The notes beneath the pieces are model-generated. The model made no database searches. It worked only from the letters and a program-made list of their open reading frames with translations, and was not told the origin of the DNA. A program made the position numbers and the translations under genes. Below are positions 22,786 through 35,548 of a stretch of DNA of 64,000 bases, in pieces; positions within the stretch are counted from its first letter, which is position 1, and every line of letters begins with the position of its first letter. The DNA is from Gonocerus acuteangulatus. Lineage: Eukaryota > Arthropoda > Insecta > Hemiptera > Coreidae. The stretch is taken from assembly GCA_946811695.1 (NCBI GenBank), contig OX328132.1, positions 54,199,359 to 54,263,358 of the forward strand, written 5' to 3'.

Positions 22786-25700
22786 TTTGCTAATGTTATA
22801 TAACCCAAGTGATTAGGTGAATTAATTGTAAACAGAGATATATCTTACATATAGTTTAGTATAGTTACATGGGTAGAAAAAAATAAATATATATATACAT
22901 AATGTATGCACGTGTGTGTGTGTATGTGTGTATATATATATGTTTGTGTGTGTGTACATGTATATATTTATTAAAAGAAAACAAAAACAAATACAGAATT
23001 CAACACCTATACGTACACACATCAAGGGCGTAATAACTTAAATGTTTGTTCCCTCTAAACCCATATCCTATCCTCCTCCACAAATAATCTATTTAGAATA
23101 TTATTCCCTGTAAATTGTTTTTTTGTTTTGAAAGCTTATTTTCTCAACCCATTCATTTAACCTCTGAAAATAGCAGAACCTTCATTAGTAAAAGGAATGC
23201 ACAAGCATAATGAATACTAGGAAAGAGAGAGGATGAGGGAAGTACGACTCTCTCCCCTCTCTTCCTTTCTCACACCCCTTTTACTGTGATAATGGGTAAT
23301 TACCGATTTCGAAATAATAAGGTAATCCAGAGGAAGGGAGCAATCTGTCTAACGGGTCAAACATAAAAGAAGCTGTTAGTCTACTGTTGAACTTGTTAAA
23401 GGCAACTCAGATGTTCGTGTTGACTTATTTATCATGCCGAAAGTTTCATCCTTTTGTGACTGTGTTCACAAATTCGGTTCGGATACACTTTCTACTGATG
23501 GAGCTATACTCGTTTGCAAAATCTGTGAAAAATCTATTAATCGCGAAAAAAGGTACTTTCAAGGTATTTTGCAAAAACTAAACATAAGTCTAGGTTAAAT
23601 ATTGTTGGCCCTAAGATATCAACAGCGGTTACAACATCCAGCAGGCAATCTCAGTTTTCCCTGGATCTATGTAAAGCTTTCTTGGAATCTGGAATTCTGT
23701 TCTGGAAACTGATAAATCAATCCCTCAGGACTTTTCTGCAGAAGTACACTAAAAAAGAAGTTTATCAGAATGCACAGTAAGAAAAATGTATTTGAATATC
23801 TCCTTTGAAGAGAACCTGCAGAGGATTCGACGCTGAGTTGCAGAAAAGAAGATCTGGAGCTCCATTGATGAAACTACGGATGCAATAGAATGTTATGTGG
23901 CCATCAGTATTTCTTTTGACGACAGAAGAGATGGTGACACAGATTTTTCTTCTTTTACGGTGCACTGACAACTGGGCCATTAGCACAAGCATCTATGGTG
24001 CGACAAGGAACCTTCTCAAGGGCCCTGAGATGAGAAAAATTCCTGCCACTGGATGGACTCGAACCCCCGTCTCCCGCATGAGAATCTAAGGTGTTAGGCA
24101 CTAGACCATACGGAGACCCAAAGTGACACAGTTGTTCACAAATTCATTAATCTTGCTCTGGCTGGATGGAAAAAGGCATGACGATATCCTACTTTTTGTC
24201 ACAGATGCGGCACCTTACATGAAAAAAGAAGCTAAAGTCTTGAAAGATATCTTTCCTAAAATGGTCCACTTCACATGTCTAGCCCACGGACTGCCCAGAA
24301 TTGCTGAAGAGATAAGAAGTCTGTAACCTCATGTGGATAAGTTACTTTCGAATACGCTGGTGTCATCTATGGCCATCTTCGAAGATGCAGTAAATCAACT
24401 GCTGCAAGCACCAGGAGAAAAAGGAAGCAGTGTTAGTGAAAATTTTAAACATGTTCTGAGTGCTAATATGGCAGTTGATACTTTTAAAAAAAGTCCGACT
24501 CGCAGGAACTGCGTCATCTTAGCGCGGTTCAGTTTTTATCCCTAGTGTCATTTGGGAAGATTGAAATAGAAACCGTTTTTAATTTGGTTCAACCTTTCCC
24601 CTGAAAACAAAGGGCCCATTATCAAGGGGCAGCGTACCCTTATCCCTGGAATGGCACCCACCACAGGTTGGCCAGCCCAACTGCAACAAATAGTTATTTC
24701 AAATATAAAAACAAATATCAAAATATTTCTATTTTTCTTGATTTCTTCTACAGTAATACTAATTCTATAAATAAATGCAATTAAAAAAAAACAACAACCC
24801 ATTAAAATGTGAGCTAAACAACTACGAAAAGGGTATGCAGGGTTTGGTTCCAGGTAAAGTCATATACTTTTACTGCCCTTTACCGTTACTCAGAAAGCTC
24901 TTTGTGTTTACAAACAAAGGACTCGGTATAGACCACCCGTATTAACCCAAAACTGATTATATCAAGCTTGATAAACTTCCTCAATTAAATTAAGGAATTT
25001 AAAATAGGTTCTTGATCTAGTCAAAAAATTCAAGGAGAATTAGATCATGAATAGAAAATCTCGGCCAAACAGAAGGAAAATACACAAGGATCGTCAAACT
25101 TCGTTTTCAAAGATTGTTAGTTGTAACACAAAAATGGTCACTCATGATTCTAATAAATTAACTGTGAAGGGTGATTACACAAATATTCCTGTTGAGGCTT
25201 TAAAGCTTCAATTTAAAAAACATATTAACCCGCAGGAATTATAGATCGGCCTAAAAACATATAATCATTGAAATAAGGATTTCTTATTATTGAATCAAAC
25301 AAAAACGATATAGAGGTTTTATCAGCAGAGTTTTCAATAATATGCAAAGACCTGTTGATCAAGAAAATTAAAATAAAAAATAGTGTTCTCTGTAAAAGGT
25401 TTAATGAGTTCTATTAAATACATATTTTCCAATTTAGTTATAATTTTAACTATAGGAATTATTATCCAAAGATTCATATTATTACTCAACAATAGATTCT
25501 AATTTGAAGCACAGCTATTTTCGATATCTACCTGTACTAAAACATGAAATCATTTATTAGGCACTTCGGATTAAGTCATTGGGTCGACGTCAGAAGCGTG
25601 TTTCCCATCTGTGGAGTGAAGCAGGAAACGAGTTAAAAACACCAACCAATTAAAATGTGAGGTAAATAGAGGAAAAACGCCGTTCGTGGTGGTAGAAAAT

Positions 25701-28598
25701 CATACAAGGCATTTCGCTCAGAAATCTCCGAAATATTGTTACTAATTTTACGTATCCTGTTTTATAGCCAAATAGAATTATATTCTATAATCAATAAGAA
25801 AAAACTACTAGCAATAAAAAAACTATGGGTAACAGATGAAAATAGGGAATATCAAGAACAATTCTCAAGAACGACATCAACACCAGTACTGTAATCTAGA
25901 TATTCATACGGCATCTTCGAATTCTAACAAACAAAATATTCCTTCTAATTATACGTGTCCGGTTTACTGACAAATACATTTGACTGCTATAAACAAGTAC
26001 AAAAATAACGAGCAGTGAAAAAAAAGTGCGGGAAACACACAAATAGATCTGTTTAAATAAACGAAACTAACTAAATAATCTAAGGGGTTAGGTCCGCCAG
26101 TAAATATACTGTTGTCATACCTGTCGGTGGAGACCACAAAACAGCACTAAAAAACTCACACAGACGGACGAAGTCACGACAAGACGCTGCACTTTCACAT
26201 ATACAGGACCGTTAACATACCGACTAACTAACTTGTTTCACAAAGAAGGACTTAAGACAGCACTAAAAACAGATAACAATTTACGGACTAACCTCACAAA
26301 CGATATAGACAGACCTAACAAATACAACCTAAACGGAGTGTACAAACTAACATGCACTTGTGACCACACATACATCGGACAAACAGGACGAAAACTAAAG
26401 ACACGATATACAGAACACATACGATCTTTTAAACAGAACAAACGTGACTCTAACTACGCCAACCATTTACACGAACACGCACACGACCCTAGCAACATAC
26501 AAAACAGCATGACACTCATACACAGACAACAAAAAGGACGTAGACTTGACATACTAGAAAACATGGAGATATACAAACAACGATACTTTAATGGAAACAT
26601 TATAAACGAACAACTCAACACTAGCTCTGACACAATATTCAGACCACTCAAACTACTTAAACGAACAAACAAACGAAAAAGGACAGACACAGCATCACTT
26701 CCAATAACTAAACGACAACGTACTTAACATAAAAACAGAAAAAACTAAGAAAGATAAACATAAAATCACATTTTTCCAAGATCAACATACAACGGACCAC
26801 CTGCACAGAATACAGACAAACAAACTACCTGGGAAACCCTTAGACGGCAATGACCCACGGAGCCAACAAACACTTTACCTGAACGAACACCTGCACAGAG
26901 TACAGACAAACAAACTACCTGGACGACCCTTAACAGAAGTAAACAACGTACTCCACCCTGTATAAATACTCTGACACTACAAACACAGTTCAGTACTAAC
27001 TTAACAGTGGCTTGATAATGACGTATTTACGTCGAAAGCGCTCGCCCACAGTACTCGCACAGATGCCAGTGACGACGGTCTCCACCGACAGGTATGAAAC
27101 TAACTAGCTAAGTTTTAAGCACTTATTTCTCTTAATGTGACAACCCCATCAAACATTTCTTCAAAACATTTTTTGTAGAGAATTTAGTAAGCTTTCGAAC
27201 TGTTACATTTCACTTGCCACAATTTCCTAACCTTTTTTGAGATATTAAGGAAAATATACGAATGGGGCCTAATAGATATTCATACGGCATCTGAGAATCC
27301 CAAGATTCCGCAAAAATAAAATATTGTTTCTAATTACACTTATCCTGTTTTATTGGCAAATACATTTGACTACTATAAGAAATTGCAAACACTTGGGAAT
27401 ATGCCAAAGAACTCGGAGTAGGAGCCTCGACAGTTTCAAGACATTTGAACGAAATCGGCAAATCCAAAACTGACATTTCATACGGTACAGCCTGATATAT
27501 TTCTAACAATGAAGTGTTTTTGTTATTTTAATTAATGTGTTTTATTGTCAAATACATTATCCAACTTTAAGCAATTAAAAAATAACAAGGAATGAAAGCA
27601 GACAAAAAGAACCGTTCGAATAAACGAAATCAATTACTTCAAAATTTAAGCACTTATTTCTCCGATTGACATCGCTTATTCAAAACTTTGTTTGGAACCT
27701 TTTTTGTAGACCATTTAGTAAGCTTTCGAATGGTAACCTTTCGCTTCCCAAGATTTTCAGCCGTTTTCGAGATATTAATGAAAATATATGAAGTTACCAA
27801 AACTTTTCATTATTTCTAGCAACAGAAAATTGGTCTCATTTTACCTATACTGTTTTACACACAAATACATTTTCCTTACAAATACAACGTAACAAATTAC
27901 AAAAATAAAAAGGAATAAAAAACTAAGGAAAAGAGACAAAAACCAAAAGAACGACAAAAACCCGTTCATAAGAACTAAACACACGTATTTGAAGTTTTTA
28001 AGCACTTATTTCTTCGATTGACATCACCTAATCAAAAATTGCTTCAGAATCTTTTTTGTAGAGAATTTAGCAAGCTTTCAAATAGTTTCTATACACTTAT
28101 CACAATTTCTCAACCGTGTTCGAGATATTAATGAAAGTATACGAAGTTCCCAAAACTTTTCATGTCTGTTCATAAAATATTTTATTCTAACCCTTCCTTA
28201 ACTCTAAACGTAACCAAAAGATTAACATGTTAGTTATGATGAAATTCAAACATGCAAAAAATGTTTCAACTGAATCCCATGATTGTAAGTACCCAAACCA
28301 AAAACGTTATTCAGCAACTATTTTTTCAATTATCTCGAAAACGGTTAAAGCTATCGCCTTAAAAATGGTGTCATTCGTTTTCCTAGCCCAAGAAGCCTAT
28401 AAAAAGAGTACTTACAAGCATATGAACTCAAAAACGTAAGCGTTACGATTTTTTTTGCGCGAATTTCGCCCCAAACGCCATCTTCCAGTGGGCGGATTTT
28501 GCTGGTTAACGAACTTGACCTTTCAAATTGGACGACGGATTTTTGTACCAAATTTCATCAAAATCGGACCATCAGGGAAGCCAGAAATCCGTGAGCAG

Positions 28599-28665
<67 letters not shown>

Positions 28666-28672
28666 TAAATAA

Positions 28673-28750
<78 letters not shown>

Positions 28751-28752
28751 TT

Positions 28753-28799
<47 letters not shown>

Positions 28800-31110
28800 A
28801 ATTTTAACCACCATTATTTTCGGTCTCTAGGGGTTCTGAAACGCGAAATTTTCTAGTCGGCTTTGTTTCACGAGATCAACCTTATAAGCGGGGTTCCTCC
28901 CTATGAAGGGAGGGAGGAACCGCGCTAAAAGCATCTTGTTGTTGTTTGTAACCAAGGAAAGTAAGAGTAAGTAAGCTAATTATGTGATAAATTGGTAATA
29001 AAGAAATGAATGCATATTTAAAGTAGATATTTTCATTAATCATGAGTGAGATTCCTCTTAGCTTTCACTCCTAATAAATTCTTATTTTCATTACAGTACT
29101 GCCTATTTTCAGTATTTCAAGTGCCTTTTTGCCTGTCTATTTTAACCAAAAATAAATGCCTAACATCCAGGCTCTAGATATTGCACAATCCCTGGTAAGT
29201 ATACATATTTCTGACTGGCCAGGTGACAGCTCCCTCCTCAATACAATTTGAGAATACAGGGCCACCTAGGACTGTTATTGGGGAGGACGGAGCCAAATGT
29301 TCAACCTCCAAAGCTACAGAGCAGTATTAGTAGAATATTACTTAGGAAGAATATAGAGCCTCATTAAAATATAGTGAAGATTTAGGGAGAGGCAATTAAT
29401 TTAGAATAAATGAAACTAAATTTCTCATTTAATACTTATAATAGAAGAATGTTAAAAAAATATATTCAGAATATAATACCTGGTAACAACTCTCTGTCTG
29501 CACATTCTGTACATGTAGGGTAGGGGTAAAACAAATGACCCCTTTCTAAGGGATATGGTAACATACGAAATGTTCCTTCCCATGTGCAGTGTAAAAGGTT
29601 CAGCGCCCCTTCAACCTTTTTCCAATGATTCACATGGAAGAACGCATAAGCAATAGCTTCAGAATCTCCTCTTTTTAAGACATGTTCTGGTGGTAAAATC
29701 AAAGGCTTCATCTCTAGGAGATACTAAAAAAAGGGTGGAAAAGTTTAAATATAAACACACATGAAATGAAGAGAAAGAACTATTTTAATAGCTGAAATCT
29801 TAGAATCAATAGCAGTAATTTTCTATGAACAGAGCATTATTATATTACACTGTCCTTAAAACCATTATATGTATATACAAGTAAGAGGGAGGAGGCAACG
29901 AATTTTTTTTCAAATCAATAAAATCATCATTCTCAGCTTTTAGTCCAGGACACATCAGTAAAAATGTAGCTATACTTGGATGTTGAGAGAAGAGAGGACA
30001 AGCCAAATTTTGCAGGAATATCTTTGAAACAGCTCAAATAACAGTAATTTACTATCTTTTTTTTTTTTTACTTCTAATGCTCATAACTCCAAAATTATTC
30101 ATGCTAGATATTTTCCCAAGGTGTCAAAAGGTTCTTAATTAAATTTCGTATAATGAACCATTATTTAGAAATGCTAATATATTCGCTGCTTTGCAAAACA
30201 ACAATTAGTCTGAAAAAAGGGTAAAAAATAGACATTATTTATATAATTTTTTGGTACCTTAAAATTCATTTAGGACCTTCATATTCCAGCATTATAATAT
30301 AGTAAAACAACCTGCCAAATTTCTTTTAAATCAGTTTGTTAATTTTTGCATAATAAAATTTTGCAATTGGGGTATTAGCAAAAAAATTAACATTTTTGAA
30401 ATCGTTTCAAATCAAACGAACGATTTAAACGAAATTGGGTAGGTTGTTTAACTATATCATCATCATTTTCCTGCTGAAATATGAAGGTCCTAAATGCATT
30501 TTAAGCTGACAAAAAAAATTATATAAAAAATACATTTTTTTCTCTTTTTACCCTTTTAGCATACTTATTGTTGTTTTGCAAAGCATGGGTAAATATCAAT
30601 ATTTCGAAATAATGGCTCATTAAATGAAAATTCATTACGAATCCTTTGATGGCTTAGGAAAATCTCTAGTGTGAATACTTTTGGTATTACGAGTGAAAGA
30701 AGTAGAAAAAACCCATAATTTTTTTAATTATGCATACATCAATTATTGCATTATAAGTTGTTCCGAGGATATTCCCACAAAAATTAGCTTGCCCCCTCTC
30801 AAACGTCAACCTGAAAATAGATGCGCCCTGGTCTGTTCTCAAGTGAAATCTTTATTCTCATGCCTTCACCTCCATTCCCTACCATCATTTGTACTTTTCA
30901 AAGCTAGTTCACAATGAAATTACAAGTTCATGAGAAAAATCGTACCTCAATCAAATATTATTCAAATCAAACTTTTATAGCAATTATCAAAACTATATAA
31001 TCATTATGGGATTAAATAAAGTAAGGAAATAAATATAAGGAAATTGTCATGAATTAATAAATGTTATTAATTATATGGAGATTTATATAAACCATACGTG
31101 TGTGTGTGTA

Positions 31111-31156
<46 letters not shown>

Positions 31157-33109
31157 CGCTTGGTGAGACAGCTCCTTTCTCCAGAGGTGTTCATGCTCTC
31201 CCCAGATTCCTCAGGCAGAATGGAGAGTATGAACACTGCTGGTGAGAGAAGCCGTCTCACCAACCGATCATACATATATGCTATTTTTCAAGCTACTTCG
31301 CTGGGAATTAAATGTGTTGTTTATTCGGCATCTGTCTCCAGATAAGGCACGAATCGCAGAGATGGCCCCCGGTGACTCCAGAATACCCCGGATCTATGGT
31401 TTACCAAAAATCCACAAAGAAGGAGCACCCCTCAGGCCTATAGTCTCAATGATTGGACCACCCACGTACAGAGCCAGCACGGTGCTGGCAAAAGCTCTGA
31501 AACCTTACACAGGCCAGTCCTTTTCGGCAGTACGAAATTCGATTCATTTGGTGGAAATCCTAAAAAACACTAGGCTCGAAGAAGGAGACCTGATGGTGAG
31601 CTTTGATGTGGAGTCCCTCTTCACCAACCTTCCAGCTAAAGATGCTACCCAGATCATCAAAGACAATGAATTCTTGGAGGGAGGGATGATGGAACTAGCT
31701 GAACTAGTTTTAACTTCCTGCTACTTCCAGTACATGGGAATCATCTATAAGCAGAAGGATGGAGTGGCCATGGGTAGTCCCCTATCACCAGTTGTGGCTG
31801 ACATTTTCATGGAGGACTTCGAAAGGCGACTGTTCGAGGGCAGCGAACACAAAACGAAGCTTTGGCTACGATACGTGGACGATGTCTTCGCAATCTGGCA
31901 ACATGGTGCAGAGGAACTCAAAACATTCCTCCATCTCATGAGCAATTTGCACCCAGCCATCAGATTTACCAACGAAGAAGAGAAGGATGGCAGATTGCCT
32001 TTCCTGGACCTCCTGATCATGAAAGGAACCAACGGTGATCTGGAGCACACTGTATACAGAAAACCCACGGCCACAGGAAGATACCTCCACGCCGATTCTC
32101 ACCACAACACGGCACAAAAAATGGGAGTGGTTAAGACACTGACACACAGAGCTATAACTCTGTGCAGTAACGAATCACTCCTAAGAGCAGAACTCAGTCA
32201 ACTGACGGACGACTTAGCCGGGAATGGCTACGACAGAAAGAAGTTGGCCCGAACGATAAGGATGGTGGAAAATCGCCACCGTGATGAGAGTAACCGGAGG
32301 GAAACACAAACTAGAAGCAGAATTACCCTGCCGTATGTCAGCGGGGTCAGCGAGAAGCTAGGCAGACTATTTAGGAAATAGGATATGGAGGTCGCCTACA
32401 AGCCGCTGAACAAAATCGGGGATTGGCTGAGCAAAAGCAAGGACAAGCAGCGGTTGCATGACCAGGGTGTATGTCTTCTACCATGTGACTGCGGGAAAGT
32501 GTATATAGGACAGACAAGGAAGAAGGTAGCCACTCGAATCGTGCAACACGCTGCAGACTACAGGCTGGGACGCACCAAAACTTCTCCGGTGGCAACACAT
32601 GGAGAAGAGTGCCCCAGACAAGTTCTGTTTGATCAAGCCAAGACCCTGGCTAAGGAAGACACACTGAACAGGAGACTCATCAGAGAGGCGATTGAGATCC
32701 ACAAAAATCCAGCCAACTTCAATAGAGAAGAAGGACTCATCCTCTCCAACACCTGGCGGGCCATCCTGAAGAAGACTGGAGACAATCCACTCATACAGGA
32801 CCACCAGCGCCCCGAATGGACGACCGAGGAAGTTAACATAGACAGACGGAACCCGATTGGCCCAGAGCCTCCCCAGTTCATTGGCTCGCATAGTCTCCGA
32901 CCAAGAAGGATAAGAAGGGCCCAAACCACTGACGAGCTCATTCCCTTACCAACCAGCAAGGATGAATGATTGCCTGAAGAAGCCGGAGAGGAATCCGGCG
33001 AAATATTGCGATGACAGGAGGAGCAAGACCGCTGGAGGCAGATGCCGAATAAACAACACATATATATATATATATATATATATATTCAGCCCCGGTGAAA
33101 TAACTTAAG

Positions 33110-33163
<54 letters not shown>

Positions 33164-35488
33164 TTTATTTATTTATACACACACATTACTATATATGTAT
33201 TGTAAAGAAAATGATTACCAGAATACAATTAAATTAATATAATCCGACAAACACATTGAACAGCCTTCAGCCTTGACTAATTATGTCCTTATATGCAATG
33301 AATTTATAAATTGGCCTTAAGCAATCATGAATCAAAGTTAAGGGACATTTAAATTAAATGACTTATAATTTACTATTAAATAACGTCTATTCTGCTAATA
33401 ATAAAGCACTTCCTAAATCTAATTTAAGGTTGAACATTGAAATAAAATTTAAAAGCAAATAAACTTACTTTTGGGACATGAGGATTGAACTCGACAGCTC
33501 TGTGGATAGCTTCCACTGCTGTCATTTCAGCAGGGGTAAGTCCTCGTTTACTGGCCACTTCTGGAGAAAATCTAAAATAATAAAAGTAGATAAAGGTTCA
33601 GTGTGAATATTGACATTAGACTATTAAATTAAACTCCTATATATGAATATAAGAACATGAAGTACTTACTTGGAATGTAACAAGATTAAGTTAGATTTAC
33701 ATATATAATAATTACATGTTTGTGGAAATGAATCAAATTCAGTGAGCTTTAATCAATTAGCAAAAGTCACAAGCCACATAGCAGCACCAATTAAACAATA
33801 AAGTGTAATAATAAAACATATGAAAGGTCCTTAAAATCGCTCAGTTATTAGTGTCATGAACTCTGGCGACTGGAGACCCTTCTCTATGTGCCTCCTCTGT
33901 GCAGGTTCATATTCTGCTTGGTGTGGGATGATGTTTTATAATTGTGTGCACATTAAAAGAGGTCTCTACTTAATCATGTGCACTTAGAAGATATGGCCAC
34001 CAGTAGCTACAAGAGTTGAGAATAATTTAATTTATGGATATGAATAGGAATTTATTCTTACTTCACTTATTTTTAATTATGAGTATAAATGATATACAAA
34101 ATGGTCAAAATACCCTTTAATCGAGGGCTGAATCTTCAGTTCTAGTGAAACATTTCAAGTGAAAACATTATTTTATTGGGAACAACTTGTATTTCAAAAG
34201 AATACAATTTCTAACACGAGTCGTGAATTCTAATACGTCATCTTTTTCGCATTATATGTAACTATTATTATTTTTAACTTAATATTTCTATATAAGGAGA
34301 TCCAAATTAAGTTGGGGAATAGTTGGAATTGTGGATATAGTAATGGATTGGAATTTATGGGAGTAAACATTACAGCAATGCAATATGTCTATGCTCCACT
34401 TTCCTGCTATTGGGCACTCAACTTGTAACAAGAGCTGAAATAAAATTCGTAGGAGCAAATTACTCATCAGATGCTGATATTCAGGCTTTAGAAAGAACAA
34501 AAATAGAAAATAGATGGTTGATGACCTTGTCTGCTCCACCAGTGAGAACTCTCTATCTTTCCTGTAGTAAGACTTTGTACAGTATTTTAAAACAGTAAAT
34601 AGTAAACTGAATTAAAATTAATTAATGCTATTTACAATAAGAAATATATCACTTAGAAAAACTTGTAAACCAACTCACTTGTCTGCAACTGCTCTAGCTT
34701 TGAGAAGTGCTGCAGTGTAACATATAGTAGCAGATTTAGGTAAACTTATATCATCATATTTAGCCAGAACAGCTTGGACATCTGCATAAGCTTGCATTTC
34801 CAGTAATACCTCTATTAGATTTTCATGAATATTGAGAACGTTCATAATTGGTGGTACCTCTTTAGTGAGCTACAAGTTAAAAATTGTATTAATAAAAGAT
34901 AATTACAGCAGAGGCTTCATCATATGAGTCGGATGGGTCTATATGTTGTATTATGAGAAACTTATTAACATGATTAATCAGGACTTAAAAAGAAAAAAAA
35001 ATAATATGTAACAATAAAAAAAAATCAACAATAAATAAAGTCCTCTTATAATAAAGCGGCTTTTTAATATTTTCAGGAAAAGAGCAAAATGCACTACAAG
35101 AGTTGGTAGAAGAAAGAATTGGTGGATGGTATTAAGAAAAAACTAATAGGGAAATATTAATACAATGGCATTAAAATTATCCATGCTTACATCACGAAAC
35201 ATTTTTGCAGCTTCTTTTAATCTTCCAAGTTTTCTCGCACACATAGCAAGCCTTCTTTTTACGTATATTAGCACATTAGTATCTCTTCCTGAAATCAATA
35301 ATTTCTAACATAATTTAAAATACTGGCACAAAAGATTAAATGAGTGATTTTTTTCTTATAATTTTAGAATAAAAGAAATATTATAATTTCTGTAAAAAGG
35401 CATACTATAGTTTCTCTAAAAACACATATAATCATTGCTATATAAAGGCATATTATAACTTCTCATAATATTAAAATAAAAGCATATA

Positions 35489-35548
<60 letters not shown>

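Larger units (their letters stand above)
26074..27095 (+). mobile_element. PLE-family element with inverted termini, GIY-YIG frame and 11-bp target duplication
   Basis: GAAACTAACTA occurs at 26063-26073 and 27096-27106. The termini hold a perfect 21-bp inverted repeat (26115-26135 and 27077-27097, starting TCATACCTGTCGGTGG). The left side has an extra tail (AAGGGGTTAGGTCCGCCAG). A hammerhead-like motif with stem GACGT-ATTT-ACGTC followed by GAAA lies at 27011-27037. The element has a GIY-YIG domain but no reverse transcriptase, so it is probably non-autonomous or internally deleted. Confidence 0.8.
24485..28940 (+). mobile_element. Helentron-like element, probably one long copy with internal duplications and a nested PLE
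   Basis: The 5' end (AAAAAGTCCGACTCGCAGG and TAGCGCGGTTCAG) is at 24485 and the matching 3' hairpin end (GGAGGAACCGCGCTAAAA) at 28923-28940. The internal unit starting TTTTAAGCACTTATTTCT recurs at about 27115, 27650 and 28000, so this part is duplicated. A 1022-bp PLE-family element with its own target duplication sits at 26074-27095. Treating the two ends as one element is an inference. The 65-codon frame at 25047-25244 has no recognised motif. Confidence 0.5.
31154..33060 (+). mobile_element. Penelope-like element, 5'-truncated, with inverted termini and hammerhead motif
   Basis: Begins with a 117-bp imperfect palindrome (31154-31270), then a terminal repeat whose last 29 bases (31313-31341) match the reverse complement of 33032-33060 at nearly every position. 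Between them lie a reverse transcriptase and a GIY-YIG frame. The RT lacks its N-terminal region, joined directly to the terminal repeat. TA tracts lie on both sides, as at 47996-48347. It is in the St7 intron between exons 29480-29723 and 33469-33571, on the opposite strand to the gene. Confidence 0.88.

Noticed and set aside
28572..28814. Open frame of mostly tyrosine-isoleucine repeats
   Set aside because: It is the translation of a (TA)n microsatellite; the similar frames at 22057-22343, 46815-47078, 47963-48632 and 62720-62950 are the same artefact.
34288..34598. Overlapping open frames on both strands
   Set aside because: No recognised domain, no match to the joined St7 reading, and no consistent splice borders.
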